Shown: positions 40,359 through 49,138 of the stretch, piece after piece
Numbering within the stretch: the first letter of the stretch is position 1
Layout: each line of letters opens with the position of its first letter
Assembly: GCA_934726055.1 (NCBI GenBank)
Contig: CAKVCZ010000001.1
Span: forward strand, 191,515-255,514
Direction of reading: 5' to 3'
Source: an uncultured Candidatus Melainabacteria bacterium
GTDB lineage: Bacteria; Cyanobacteriota; Vampirovibrionia; Gastranaerophilales; Gastranaerophilaceae
DNA length: 64,000 nucleotides
Made by a program: the position numbers and the translations under genes
Notes under the pieces: generated by a model
Database searches by the model: none
What the model saw: the letters and a program-made list of their open reading frames with translations, nothing else
What the model was told of the DNA's origin: nothing

Positions 40359-41660
40359 CTAAGCTTTTGCCGGAACATAGTTTAAGTTATTGTTTTCAAT
40401 TAAGAAATTAGTAACTTTTTCGCTTAAAATTTGTTGAGAAATAGAACTCAACATGTTTGGATTCATAGCCAATTGTTTCATCAATTCGTTTCTGTCCAAA
40501 CCGTACATTGCTTGCATTTCATCAACTTTTGATTTCATATCATCAGGTTCAAGTGAAATGTTTTCTAATTTTGCAATTTTATCAATAACTAAAGTATTTT
40601 TAATTCTTTTCAACGCATCTTCTTTTGTTGAATTCAAAATCATTTCTTCACCTTGATTTTCAACAGCTTGTTCATAAGTGAAACCTTGTTGTGCAAGTCT
40701 GTGTTTATATTCGTTTAACAAAACTTCTTGTTCTCTGTCAATCATAGATTGTTGAATATCAATTTCTACATTACCAACAATTTTATCAACAACAGCAGCT
40801 TCAGCAGAACGTTTATCCCTTTCTTCTTTATCTTTTTGTAAGAAATTTTTGATATCGTCTTTTAGTGCATCTACTGTATCAAAACCAAGTTTTTTAGCAA
40901 ATTCTTCGTTTAATTCAGGTCTTACTCTTTGTTTAATTTCGTGAATTTTAATTTTGAATGTTGCAGGAGCACCTTTTAATTTTTCTTCGTGGTATTCTTC
41001 AGGGAATGTTACATTGATGTCAAATTCTTCATCAACTGAATGACCAACAAGTTGTTCTGCAAAACCAGGAATAAATCTTGAATGAGCCAAATCTAATGTA
41101 TAGTTTTTACCATCACCATGCTCAATTTTTTCACCATTTGAAAAACCTTCAAAATCAAATTTTACTAAATCATCTGCTTTAGCAGGTCTATCTACAACAA
41201 TTTCGTACGTTGCAGCTCTATCGAGCATATTTTCTAAAGATTTTTCGTATGCATCTTCCGGAATTACATATTCCTCAACATCAACTGAAATGCCTTTATA
41301 TTCTTTTAATTCAAATTCAGGTCTTACTTCAACTTTTGCAACTATTTTTAAGTCTTCACCTACGTTGTAATCGTAAGATTCAACAGTTGGTTGAGCAATT
41401 ACATCTAAATCATTCTCTTTGATTACTTGTTGAAAAACTCTTGGCAACAATGCTTCAAGTGCTTCATATTTAATTCTGTCTGCACCAACATGTTGTTCTA
41501 CAACATTTCTTGGAGCTTTACCTTTTCTAAATCCCGGAATATTGATGTGTTGAGAGATTCTCATAGAAGCTTTATTATATGCTTCAACCGCATCTTTTGC
41601 CGGAAATTCAATGTTCATCTTAACTAAATTGTGTTCTTGTTTTTCTAATTCAATTTTCAT
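40359..41660 (-). CDS. tig: Trigger factor (Tig)
   Basis: 433 residues from the ATG at 41660, with AGGTG 6 bases upstream. A GTG at 41669 is part of that site. The ribosome-binding signature IPGFRKGKAPRNVVEQHVG is followed by the FKBP-like peptidyl-prolyl isomerase domain (DDLVKFDFEGFSNGE, then FIPGFAEQLVGHSVDEEFDI) and a helical C-terminal chaperone body. It shelters new chains at the ribosome exit. A promoter is clear upstream. It opens the run tig-clpP-clpX-prepilin-polA. Confidence 0.97.
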   Translation of the reverse strand: MKIELEKQEHNLVKMNIEFPAKDAVEAYNKASMRISQHINIPGFRKGKAPRNVVEQHVGADRIKYEALEALLPRVFQQVIKENDLDVIAQPTVESYDYNVGEDLKIVAKVEVRPEFELKEYKGISVDVEEYVIPEDAYEKSLENMLDRAATYEIVVDRPAKADDLVKFDFEGFSNGEKIEHGDGKNYTLDLAHSRFIPGFAEQLVGHSVDEEFDINVTFPEEYHEEKLKGAPATFKIKIHEIKQRVRPELNEEFAKKLGFDTVDALKDDIKNFLQKDKEERDKRSAEAAVVDKIVGNVEIDIQQSMIDREQEVLLNEYKHRLAQQGFTYEQAVENQGEEMILNSTKEDALKRIKNTLVIDKIAKLENISLEPDDMKSKVDEMQAMYGLDRNELMKQLAMNPNMLSSISQQILSEKVTNFLIENNNLNYVPAKA

Positions 41661-41692
41661 AATTTTCACCTTCTAATAATTACTTTTATTAA

Positions 41693-41720
41693 ATTATACC
41701 AAGAAAAGATATGTTGTAAA
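41693..41720 (-). promoter_or_regulatory. Sigma-70 promoter of tig
   Basis: On the minus strand: TTTACA (41720-41715), 16 bases, TATAAT (41698-41693), about 33 bases before the ATG at 41660. Confidence 0.75.
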
Positions 41721-41731
41721 GTTATTTACAA
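41714..41731. promoter_or_regulatory. Palindrome in the tig/hydE promoter region
   Basis: TTGTAAA (41714-41720), GTTA, TTTACAA (41725-41731), a perfect 7-base dyad. It covers the tig -35 box and lies about 8 bases before a TAAAAT that could be the hydE -10 (41739-41744). It could be a repressor site or simply two face-to-face promoter boxes. Confidence 0.4.
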
Positions 41732-41759
41732 TCTGTGGTAAAATAAATTTGAGGGTAAA

Positions 41760-42782
41760 ATGGAAGAATTAATAAAAAAGGCAAAAGACACCCACAATCT
41801 TACAAAGGAAGAACTTACCGGTATATTAAAGGATTCTTCAGTAAACGAAAAACTTTTTACCGCAGCAGATGAGGTAAGAAAAAAGTATGTTGGGGATGAA
41901 GTTCATTTGAGAGGTTTGATTGAATTTTCAAATATTTGCAAATGTAACTGTAAATATTGCGGATTTAGAAAGGATAATGACAAACTGGAGCGATACAAAT
42001 TAACTCCCGAAGAAGTTATCGATTTTGCAAAAAAGGCAAGTTCATACGGATACAAAACTGTTGTTATGCAATCCGGAGAAAGTCCGCAATATAAGACAGA
42101 AGTTTTTGCTAATATAATAAGAGAAATAAAGAAATTTGACTTAGCGATTACCCTAAGCATAGGCGAGCGTTCATTTGAAGACTACAAAACTTTCAAAGAA
42201 GCAGGTGCAGACAGATTCTTAATCAGAATAGAAACAACAGATGAAGAACTTTATAAAAAAATGCATCCGAAAATGAGTTTAGAAAACAGAAAAAGATGTT
42301 TAAAAGATTTAAAAACGCTGGGTTATGAAGTTGGAAGCGGTTGTCTTGTCGGACTTCCGGAGCAGACAATCGAATCTTTAGCAAATGACATTTTATTTTT
42401 CAAAGAAATTGATGCCGATATGATTGGTATTGGTCCATTTATACCAAACCCTAATACTCCTTTACATGATGCAAAAGGTGGCGATTTTACATTAGCCCTA
42501 AAAGTTATGGCACTAACAAGATTATTACTTCCTACAATAAACATTCCTGCAACAACTGCAATGGAAACGCTAAATCCAAACGGAAGAATAATAGCATTAC
42601 AATCAGGTGCTAATGTAGTTATGCCAAACGTTACAGAGGGAGATTACAGACGAAAATACGAAATTTATCCCGGAAAAATTTGTGTCGGAGATTCACCAAG
42701 TCATTGTAGAGGTTGCATTTCAGGAAAAATTCAAAGCATTGGAAGAACAATATCTACCGATTACGGATTTCACAAAAAGTAA
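41760..42782 (+). CDS. hydE: HydE, [FeFe]-hydrogenase maturase (radical SAM)
   Basis: 340 residues, with GAGGGT before the ATG. The radical SAM cluster cysteines are C60, C64 and C67 (ICKCNCKYCGFR). HydE-typical motifs follow: VVMQSGE, TLSIGERS, GADRFLIRIETTDEELYKKMHP, GSGCLVGLPEQT, IGIGPFIPNPNTPL and a C-terminal CVGDSPSHCRGC that can hold a second cluster. HydE helps build the two-iron part of the hydrogenase H-cluster with HydF and HydG. Close relatives include PylB and BioB, but the GPFIPNPNTPL block favours HydE. It implies hydrogen metabolism by an anaerobe. The hydrogenase, hydF and hydG are not in the window. Confidence 0.9.
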   Translation: MEELIKKAKDTHNLTKEELTGILKDSSVNEKLFTAADEVRKKYVGDEVHLRGLIEFSNICKCNCKYCGFRKDNDKLERYKLTPEEVIDFAKKASSYGYKTVVMQSGESPQYKTEVFANIIREIKKFDLAITLSIGERSFEDYKTFKEAGADRFLIRIETTDEELYKKMHPKMSLENRKRCLKDLKTLGYEVGSGCLVGLPEQTIESLANDILFFKEIDADMIGIGPFIPNPNTPLHDAKGGDFTLALKVMALTRLLLPTINIPATTAMETLNPNGRIIALQSGANVVMPNVTEGDYRRKYEIYPGKICVGDSPSHCRGCISGKIQSIGRTISTDYGFHKK

Positions 42783-42791
42783 ACACAACAA

Positions 42792-42823
42792 GACGTAAAA
42801 CCACAAACAAGAGGTTTTACGTC
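42792..42823. terminator. Terminator between convergent hydE and the 106-aa gene
   Basis: GACGTAAAACC (42792-42802) pairs perfectly with GGTTTTACGTC (42813-42823), loop of 10 bases. The minus-strand side is followed by T-rich sequence. The plus side has only a short A/T run. Confidence 0.7.
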
Positions 42824-42852
42824 AAGCTAAATTTATAACAATGATAAACTAA

Positions 42853-43173
42853 TTAGTACGCACAAGTTTTAACATTTCTATCAAACTGTGATTGACAAGA
42901 TGCATACTCAGTTTCAATCATTTTCAATCTTGATTGATATTGCAACATTTGCTGATCTAATCGTTTTTCAAGCAAGTGCAGACGTTCCTTCCTTGCATTA
43001 AGTTGTTTTAGAACAGGACTATCTGCTGCCAAATCCGATCCGGCAGAAACAATTTGCGATTCTTGAGAAGCCAATTCACACTTTGATTGTGCAACCAATT
43101 GGATTTTATATTCCAAGTCCAATCTTTGTGAATTTAATGCAAACATTCTTGCCGATGCTGTTAATAAGCCCAT
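42853..43173 (-). CDS. Short family A-like helical protein, unknown
   Basis: 106 residues, with AAAGGGAT before the ATG. The start MGLLTASARMFALNSQ and DLEYKIQLVAQ follow the same pattern as the ends of the 27225-28220 and 44742-46061 proteins (ARxxxL, then EYxxQ). The C-terminal RLDQQMLQYQSRLKMIETEYASCQS resembles their closing helix (LELRLKQLDTE). It lacks the variable middle, so it looks like the two helical ends joined. It has three cysteines and no signal peptide. It is last in a four-gene minus-strand group. The link to the larger proteins is by eye and needs a profile test. Confidence 0.6.
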   Translation of the reverse strand: MGLLTASARMFALNSQRLDLEYKIQLVAQSKCELASQESQIVSAGSDLAADSPVLKQLNARKERLHLLEKRLDQQMLQYQSRLKMIETEYASCQSQFDRNVKTCAY

Positions 43174-43185
43174 TTTTTTATCCCT

Positions 43186-43461
43186 TTATCTGGTTTCGTT
43201 CAGATTCTTTCCTTTTAAGAAATTGTGTTGGTTATTTTCAGCGATTAATGCTTCCATTTTGTTAAATTGATATTTATGATAATTCAATCTATATTTAGCC
43301 ATTTTCAACTTTGTTCTAATAGTCAGAGAATCTTTTATTCCTGCAATCATATCGTTGATAAAAGCTTTTAATGGATTTTTCTTAGTAAAGTAATTTTTTG
43401 CATACATAAGAAAATTCATTAATCGTTTAAGGTTAGTCTGTAAAGCTTCTACTTGGAACAT
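43186..43461 (-). CDS. Small basic helical protein, unknown
   Basis: 91 residues, with AAAGGAG 7 bases before the ATG. Basic and mostly helical (KRLMNFLMYAKNYFTKK, KLKMAKYRLNYHKYQFNKMEALI), with no membrane segment or known motif. It is 12 bases upstream of the 106-residue gene and probably shares its message. The size and charge would suit a chaperone or a small binding partner, but nothing shows this directly. Confidence 0.55.
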   Translation of the reverse strand: MFQVEALQTNLKRLMNFLMYAKNYFTKKNPLKAFINDMIAGIKDSLTIRTKLKMAKYRLNYHKYQFNKMEALIAENNQHNFLKGKNLNETR

Positions 43462-43803
43462 AACGTTCTCCTTTTATAAACTTTATAGATTGCCTTTCAT
43501 ATAGATAAAAACATGTAACTTCCTTTTATTGCCTATTTTTTAGCATGTTTGTAACATGTCTTAATCATGTAGTACAATCTATTTTATCTCCTGTAATACT
43601 CAAGAAAGCGATGTTTCTTTTCATATCCGAGTATTTCATCGGACTATTTTTTCTAAACTTTAGACATTTTGGAACTAATGTGAACAAATTGTAATAAAAT
43701 TTTACAATCCAAGCCAAAGTTTTTACAAAAATATTATTAAAGAATATTTTATAAATAACAAATCTCAAATAAGTTCTTAAATCCATAGTGTAAAAATCCG
43801 TAA
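43462..43803. other. Intergenic gap with short inverted repeats, no clear gene
   Basis: A 342-base A+T-rich gap. CATGTT, TGT, AACATG (43544-43558) forms a small dyad, and ACATGTAA recurs at 43511-43518. TAAAGTTT occurs on the minus strand just before the 43461 gene but too close to the ATG to be a -35. A 73-codon frame (43565-43786) has no ribosome site and is not called. A promoter for the 43461 gene should lie here but I cannot place it. Confidence 0.5.
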
Positions 43804-44697
43804 TTATAAGTTTTGAATAGCTTTTGAATCTGAATCCATACCTTCTTTAAGCATTTTTCTAACGATTTCGCCTTGTGTATCCAACATTTTGCAAACAGTT
43901 TCAATATTTCTAACCTTGTTAGAAAGGATAGTATCAGCGTTAGCCAAAATATTTTGAGAAACACTTTGATAAGCAGCAAGAGCAGCTGAGGAAGTACCTT
44001 GCATCAAGTTACCCATAACGATAGCAGGTAAACCGTATTCACCCAAGTAAGGAGCTGCTGCCGTCATGATACCACCCCATCCTGATAAAATACCTGCAAC
44101 AGGCATTACAACGTTTTCAAGACCGATACCGTAGCCGTTAGCAGAACCAACACGGTGAGCGGTAGCACTTGCTATATCTGCGATACCACCAATAGCTGAT
44201 GCTGCACCACCTGTTACGGTACCACCTGATGATGAGTTACCAAAAGCTGATGCGACAGTAGTTGCAGCAGTTCCCAAACCTGAAAGTAAACCATCAGTGA
44301 TTGATGCAGCCCCACCTGTTGCAAAACCGCTAAGAGATAAACCCGCAGCACCATTTGGGAATCCTGAGTAATTACCCAAATTACCGATACCGAAAGCTGA
44401 AGATGTACCGTTTACTTGAGCAGTTGAACCTGTAATTGGCGACCAATAAGAAGTACCCGGAATGTTAAATGATTGAGTACCGCCCATTGTTGTCATAAAA
44501 GCTGAAGGGGCAAACAAGCTTGCAAGTTTGTACAATGCACCACCGGCAAGTTCAAAACCTGTACCTGAGCTTGCAGAACCTGACACTGTCAAATCACGCA
44601 AACGGTCGTATGTTTCGTACAATTGAACCTTTGCATCACTTGATGCAGCACCAAATTTATTTGCTATTACCAATAATCCATCGTTTTTGTAAGACAT
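43804..44697 (-). CDS. Gly/Ala/Ser-rich hydrophobic protein, unknown
   Basis: 297 residues, with GAGGT before the ATG. The first 40 residues are helical (SSDAKVQLYETYDRLRDL). Residues about 40-245 are very rich in Gly, Ala, Ser and Thr, with two or three moderately hydrophobic stretches (VVMPVAGILSGWGGIMTAAAPYLG and similar). The last 50 are helical and charged (NKVRNIETVCKMLDTQGEIVRKMLKEG). The DNA is visibly richer in G and C than its neighbours, mostly due to Gly/Ala codons. No signal peptide. The layout, with helical ends around a mildly hydrophobic, low-complexity middle, recalls exported translocator or coat proteins, but no family is recognised. It lies 44 bases behind the 439-residue gene. 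Confidence 0.65.
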   Translation of the reverse strand: MSYKNDGLLVIANKFGAASSDAKVQLYETYDRLRDLTVSGSASSGTGFELAGGALYKLASLFAPSAFMTTMGGTQSFNIPGTSYWSPITGSTAQVNGTSSAFGIGNLGNYSGFPNGAAGLSLSGFATGGAASITDGLLSGLGTAATTVASAFGNSSSGGTVTGGAASAIGGIADIASATAHRVGSANGYGIGLENVVMPVAGILSGWGGIMTAAAPYLGEYGLPAIVMGNLMQGTSSAALAAYQSVSQNILANADTILSNKVRNIETVCKMLDTQGEIVRKMLKEGMDSDSKAIQNL

Positions 44698-44741
44698 AAT
44701 TTACCTCTTCGATTATTCTATGAAATAACCTTTTCAATTTA

Positions 44742-46061
44742 CTAACTGAATGTTTTGAATGTTGATTCAACGTTCTTTTGAATAATACCTTTAACTGCAT
44801 CCATTTCTGATGTTAGTGCCTTTTGTTCGGTATCCAGTTGTTTCAATCGCAATTCAAGCTGTCTGTCTTGTTCTTGAATAACTTTTGTTTTTGCGTTGAT
44901 ATCTGCCATCGCTTTTTCGTAGCATGTTACATCATAATTGTATTGATTCATCGCATCATTATATGCTTGTTCGTTTGTTACTTCTTCAGATGTTACTTTG
45001 AATTCCGTACTCATAGATTGCAACTTGATACTAGAGAATCTGCCTGAACCTGAAGCATCATCCATAATTGCATATTCTGTATTTGTAATTTGCTCTGAAA
45101 TTGTACCTGTATAGTATTGGTTCAATACGCTTTGATAATCAATTGGAGAAGATATTTTTAAATCGTCAATTTTATTATCAGTACTGTGCATACAAGTTTC
45201 TAACTCTTCTTTTGTTGCAAAGTATGTTTGACCGTTCTTTTGATATACCCAAATTTGATCATCCGGTGTACCTGCTATTTTTTCATTTTTAAAATCATGT
45301 CTAATTTGAGCTAAAGCCTCTTTTTGTTCAGGATTATTTGGATCATATAAAGATGCAGGAGAATTACCTAACATATAGTGAGGATTGTTCACTAGATTTT
45401 CTGTTGCATATTTACCTTGCATTGTAGAATCTGGAAGTGTCAAATCAAACGTAGAAGAAATATATGACACATTACCTGAATCATTTCCTGTTACTTTGTA
45501 TAATTTTTCACCAGCAGGTAAGTCCGCTAAATTATTTGCTTTTAAATAATTTTTCTTTTCATCATCAGTTGCTTCAACTACAGTTGTATCTTCTTTTGTT
45601 AAGTCATCCTTTACCATTTGGAGTTTCCAACCACCATCATCTAATACTTCAATACTGCCTGGTTGATCTTTTACATTCGTTGTGTAAGACCAATCATCGC
45701 TAATATATTGAACTTGAGGATTTGAGTTCTTATTTTGAACAGCTTTAAATACATCTTGGTTATAGTAGTATGTAACCTGTGTATTGTATCTGATACCAGT
45801 TTCAGGATCAGTGTAATCACAAGATTGCAATGTTGAAATAGTAAAGTCATTATATCCATCATTGAAGGAGTATTGAACTTTAGTATAGTCCATCATGTTT
45901 GGACATGTCGGAATAGACAAGCTTAGTTGTTGATTCCACAATGTCGCAGACTGATTTCCCAATGCTGTTCTTGCTTGGTTTATCTGTTGCCCTTCGTATT
46001 CTACGTTTGTTTTTCTTGCGGTAAGACCTAAATATCTCGCCTGTGATGCTGCCATGCCCAT
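44742..46061 (-). CDS. Unknown protein with conserved helical ends and variable middle (family A, 439 aa)
   Basis: 439 residues, with ribosome site TAGGAGATG. The start (MGMAASQARYLGLTARKTN, then EYEGQQINQARTALGNQSA) and the end (VIQEQDRQLELRLKQLDTEQ to NVESTFKTFS) match the 331-residue protein at 27225-28220 closely. The center differs in length and sequence: it is polar, strand-rich and lacks membrane helices. No signal peptide. It is first of four unknown genes and is encoded against the acyl ligase gene. The conserved ends suggest a shared assembly or export signal. No sigma-28-like promoter was found upstream of this copy. Confidence 0.75.
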   Translation of the reverse strand: MGMAASQARYLGLTARKTNVEYEGQQINQARTALGNQSATLWNQQLSLSIPTCPNMMDYTKVQYSFNDGYNDFTISTLQSCDYTDPETGIRYNTQVTYYYNQDVFKAVQNKNSNPQVQYISDDWSYTTNVKDQPGSIEVLDDGGWKLQMVKDDLTKEDTTVVEATDDEKKNYLKANNLADLPAGEKLYKVTGNDSGNVSYISSTFDLTLPDSTMQGKYATENLVNNPHYMLGNSPASLYDPNNPEQKEALAQIRHDFKNEKIAGTPDDQIWVYQKNGQTYFATKEELETCMHSTDNKIDDLKISSPIDYQSVLNQYYTGTISEQITNTEYAIMDDASGSGRFSSIKLQSMSTEFKVTSEEVTNEQAYNDAMNQYNYDVTCYEKAMADINAKTKVIQEQDRQLELRLKQLDTEQKALTSEMDAVKGIIQKNVESTFKTFS

Positions 46062-46380
46062 AGTATCATCTCCTATCTTGTTTTATGTGCTTTGTTTAAT
46101 AACTCTCTTTACTGTTTTTCTACTTTCTTATTAGTTTTACTATTTACGTTCTCTTCTTTTTTAATGACATTCGTCTAAAAGTCAATGATAGTCATGATTA
46201 TTATACGGTATGTTAACAAATTTTTACATTAATAATGCACAAAAATACTCCCTATAATGTATATAATCATTTAAATATCCTCTATTTAGTGTAGTGTTAC
46301 GAATATAGTAAAATTGACATGGTACAACGATTTCGGTTATAATGTTCAAAAGGTTAGTGAGAAATAAATAGGTGAGGAAG
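46062..46380. other. 319-base divergent intergenic region
   Basis: It holds the strong plus-strand promoter for the acyl ligase (46314-46343). On the minus strand a TATAAT at 46205-46200 with no good -35 could serve the 439-residue gene, giving a 140-base leader. No gene, repeat or sigma-28-like site was seen otherwise. Confidence 0.5.
46314..46343 (+). promoter_or_regulatory. Sigma-70 promoter of the acyl ligase gene
   Basis: TTGACA (46314-46319), 18 bases, TATAAT (46338-46343): both boxes are full consensus. RNA would start about 30 bases before the ATG at 46381. Confidence 0.85.
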
Positions 46381-48054
46381 ATGAAATATAGATTAAACAA
46401 TGTTCTCTTACTACTAGAGGATAAAACAGATATTTTTAGCGATAGAGTAGCTTTAGGGATTAAAACAGCACTTGGATGGAAAGAATTTACTTACAAAGGT
46501 ATCGGTCTTCTATCAAGAAAACTCGGAAGCTATTTGATTAATGATATCGGCATTCAAAAAAATGATAGAATTGCTATTCTATCTGAATCTAAACCTGAAT
46601 ACGGAGCATGTGTTTTTGCATCCATTCTTTCAGGTGCAACTACTGTTCCTCTTGATATTAAATTGACTAAATACGAATTGGTTTCAATTCTCTCTGATTG
46701 CCAACCTCGCGTTCTTTTAGTTTCTCAAACTTATATCGAAAAAGCGTTAGAAATTCAAAAAGAAGTAACTTCTATCGAACATGTCATCGTTATGGACGAA
46801 CCAAGTTATAACATGACATTGCAAAGTCTATATACTATCGAATCTAACCCTCAATGCAAATGGCGACACAGAAGTTCTCGCTCTACTGCATTCATTATCT
46901 ACACGTCAGGTACAACTGGAAACCCTAAAGGTGTTGAAATTTCTTTCAGAAATATGCTATCGCAGCTTAATGACCTTGGTCAGGTGTTCCCTAATTTCTT
47001 GAAACCTGATGATAATATAAAAGTTTTATCAATCTTACCAATGAATCATTTATTTGAACTTACCGTTGGGTTCTGTACTTTCCTATATTGGGGGCTATCA
47101 GTTTATTATACCCAATCTCTTAAACCTAAAGATATCTTGATGATTATGAGAGAAAAACACGTTCAATTTATGATTGTTGTCCCTGCTTTCTTAAAACTGC
47201 TTAAAGCTGGTATAGAAAATGAAATTAATTCTAACCCTGTTACAAAAAGAATCTTCCCTATCATTTTCAATATCGCAAAATTTATTCCGTCTTTCAGAAT
47301 CAAAAAAATGTTGTTCAAAAAAATTCATGACAACTTCGGCGGAGAATTTAAAGGTTGCATCTCTGGCGGTGCACCTATTGATAAATACGTTGCAAACTTC
47401 TTTGAAACTATCGGTATTAAAGTGTTTGCAGGTTACGGACTATCGGAAACAAGCCCTGTTGTTTCTGTAAACTACGACAAAAGAAGAGATTATACCTCTG
47501 TTGGTAAACCTCTATCAAGTTTTGAATGCCGTATTGACCCTGAAACAGGCGAAATTCAACTTAAAGGACCTTCTGTTATGAAAGGATACCATAATCAACC
47601 TGAATTAACAGCAGAAACTATCGACCCTGACGGATGGTTACACACTGGCGATATCGGACACTTAGACAAAGATAACCATATCCACATTACCGGCAGAATT
47701 AAAAATATGATTGTTTTATCAGGCGGTAAAAAAGTATTCCCTGAAGAAGTTGAAGCCGTTTTAGAAGCAAGTAATAACTTTGCAGAAATTTGTGTTATGG
47801 GCTCTTCTCGTGTAGGCGGATTAAAAGGTGGTACTGAAGAAATCGTCGCTATTATCGTTCCTAAAGATAATTTTATGAATGGTAAGTCCGACGAAGAACT
47901 TAATAAATTGGTTAGAGATGAAGTTAAATCACTATCCTCTCACCTCGCTCCATACAAACGACCTGTAAATATTATCGTTCATAAAGAACCTCTACCTAAA
48001 ACCACTACAAGAAAAGTTAAACGTAGAGAAGTTAAAGAATTGTTGAACTTGTAA
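46381..48054 (+). CDS. AMP-binding acyl-CoA/acyl-ACP synthetase
   Basis: 557 residues from the ATG at 46381 (GGTGAGG upstream). The adenylate-forming signature IYTSGTTGNPKGVEIS is near residue 175, followed by NHLFELTVGF, GGAPIDKYVANFFE, GYGLSETSPVVSVN, LHTGDIGHLDKDNHIHITGR and the closing lysine motif of the family (LPKTTTRKVKRREVK). The gate residues are of long-chain fatty acid ligase type. It activates a fatty acid to acyl-AMP and then to CoA or an acyl carrier. No membrane helix. It is a single-gene unit with its own promoter and a strong terminator. Confidence 0.9.
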   Translation: MKYRLNNVLLLLEDKTDIFSDRVALGIKTALGWKEFTYKGIGLLSRKLGSYLINDIGIQKNDRIAILSESKPEYGACVFASILSGATTVPLDIKLTKYELVSILSDCQPRVLLVSQTYIEKALEIQKEVTSIEHVIVMDEPSYNMTLQSLYTIESNPQCKWRHRSSRSTAFIIYTSGTTGNPKGVEISFRNMLSQLNDLGQVFPNFLKPDDNIKVLSILPMNHLFELTVGFCTFLYWGLSVYYTQSLKPKDILMIMREKHVQFMIVVPAFLKLLKAGIENEINSNPVTKRIFPIIFNIAKFIPSFRIKKMLFKKIHDNFGGEFKGCISGGAPIDKYVANFFETIGIKVFAGYGLSETSPVVSVNYDKRRDYTSVGKPLSSFECRIDPETGEIQLKGPSVMKGYHNQPELTAETIDPDGWLHTGDIGHLDKDNHIHITGRIKNMIVLSGGKKVFPEEVEAVLEASNNFAEICVMGSSRVGGLKGGTEEIVAIIVPKDNFMNGKSDEELNKLVRDEVKSLSSHLAPYKRPVNIIVHKEPLPKTTTRKVKRREVKELLNL

Positions 48055-48073
48055 TTTTATTAAATTTAAATAC

Positions 48074-48112
48074 AATCGGGCGGAGCCAAAGGCTCCGCCC
48101 GATTATTTTATT
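48074..48112 (+). terminator. G+C-rich terminator after the acyl ligase
   Basis: A perfect 14-base-pair stem (48074-48087 with 48091-48104), loop AAA, then TATTTTATT-like sequence. The stem is very G+C-rich for this DNA. Confidence 0.92.
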
Positions 48113-48141
48113 ATATATTTATTACTAACACAAAACATAAT

Positions 48142-48168
48142 AAAAAGTTTGCCAAATTATTGGCAAAC
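48142..48168 (-). terminator. Terminator for the minus-strand YkgJ-type gene
   Basis: GTTTGCCAA (48147-48155) pairs with TTGGCAAAC (48160-48168). On the minus strand it is followed by TTTTTA. Confidence 0.75.
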
Positions 48169-48426
48169 ATTAAATAAACACGAGGATATTAAGAGAGAGA
48201 GTATAAAATCTGTTTTTTAAATCAATTACATAAATTTGTAACTAATTTATTTTCTTTGTTTTTGAATTTGTTATTTATTCCTTACTCTTATATTAAGTAT
48301 TTTTGGTTAAAAAAATTGCCTTTTAAGATATAACTGGGTTTGAACTTTTCGAGAAGTCGTTGAATAAACGTTCTAAAAAATTTTTTAAACTTTTCCCACG
48401 TACTTTCACAAAACACACTTAAAATT

Positions 48427-49032
48427 TTACAACCAGTCTATTAACGTTTTTAATTTTCCAAATTCCAATCCCATTACATCTTTTCCAAACTTATTCATTA
48501 ATGACTCCACTCCCAAATTATATGCCATTGGCTCATTCTTATATCCGGATTCATTAAATAACTCCGTTGAAAATCCTTTTGTTTCTTTGTCATAAACCTC
48601 ACTATAATTCAATCCCTGAAGCACACAAAATGGAATTTTTAACTCATTTTTGCCACTTTGCTCATTGTAATCATAATATGAAAGACCAAAAGTTCTGCAA
48701 ATTATCATACGATAATCATACACGCTACATTTGTTATTAATCAAAAACGGACACTCATACGTGAATTTATCACCCTTAAACTGTGTCTTTTTCTCTTTCA
48801 ATTTTATAATTCTTTCAACTATCTTTTGCTGAATCTCTTTCTCTAAATTCGCAAAACCTATTTTTAAAAACTCAAACTCCAACTCCGAACACGGATATTC
48901 CGCATCCCTACAACAATGAGCACAACCTTCTTTACAATGAATATACTCGTTTTGTGCATCAAAATGCTCGTTTAATAAATTCGTTATAACTCTAATAAAT
49001 TGTAAATAATCTTCCAATTGATTTGACTTCAT
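48427..49032 (-). CDS. YkgJ-family cysteine-cluster protein
   Basis: 201 residues. The early cluster HCKEGCAHCCRDAEYPC near residue 35 and later CPFLINNKCSVYDYRMIICRTFG match the YkgJ/Fe-S-or-zinc cluster family (pattern CxxxCxxCC then CPxLxxxxCxxYxxRPxxCR). Such proteins may carry a zinc or iron-sulfur site, and no reaction is established for the family. The ATG has no strong ribosome site. It follows the ribosomal operon on the same strand, but a terminator at 49072-49109 lies between. Confidence 0.85.
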   Translation of the reverse strand: MKSNQLEDYLQFIRVITNLLNEHFDAQNEYIHCKEGCAHCCRDAEYPCSELEFEFLKIGFANLEKEIQQKIVERIIKLKEKKTQFKGDKFTYECPFLINNKCSVYDYRMIICRTFGLSYYDYNEQSGKNELKIPFCVLQGLNYSEVYDKETKGFSTELFNESGYKNEPMAYNLGVESLMNKFGKDVMGLEFGKLKTLIDWL

Positions 49033-49071
49033 ATCTAAATCTTACCATAGATTTTACTAATTTTATACCAA

Positions 49072-49109
49072 CAAAAATAAAAAGCGAGGCACACCGTTTG
49101 GCATGCCTC
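49072..49109 (-). terminator. Terminator of the ribosomal protein operon
   Basis: GAGGCA (49086-49091) pairs with TGCCTC (49104-49109), with CC/GG inside and a two-base internal mismatch. The minus strand continues CGCTTTTTATTTTTG. It lies about 30 bases after rpsI. Confidence 0.85.
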
Positions 49110-49138
49110 TTGTATATAATATATGCAGAAAATACATA

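Larger units (their letters stand above)
48055..48426. other. 372-base intergenic region
   Basis: Two terminators occupy its first third (48074-48112 plus strand and 48142-48168 minus strand). The rest (about 48180-48426) is A+T-rich with no gene or repeat that I can support. A small RNA cannot be excluded. Confidence 0.5.

Noticed and set aside
43565..43786. A 73-codon minus-strand frame in the gap between the 91- and 297-residue genes
   Set aside because: No ribosome site before the ATG, no recognisable motif, and an unbalanced hydrophobic/basic composition typical of A+T-rich non-coding DNA. Kept as part of the gap description.
44700..44735. CGAAGA with AAAAGGTT upstream, as a sigma-28-like promoter of the 297-residue gene
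   Set aside because: The spacing is 15 rather than 14, and the RNA start would fall inside the ribosome site.
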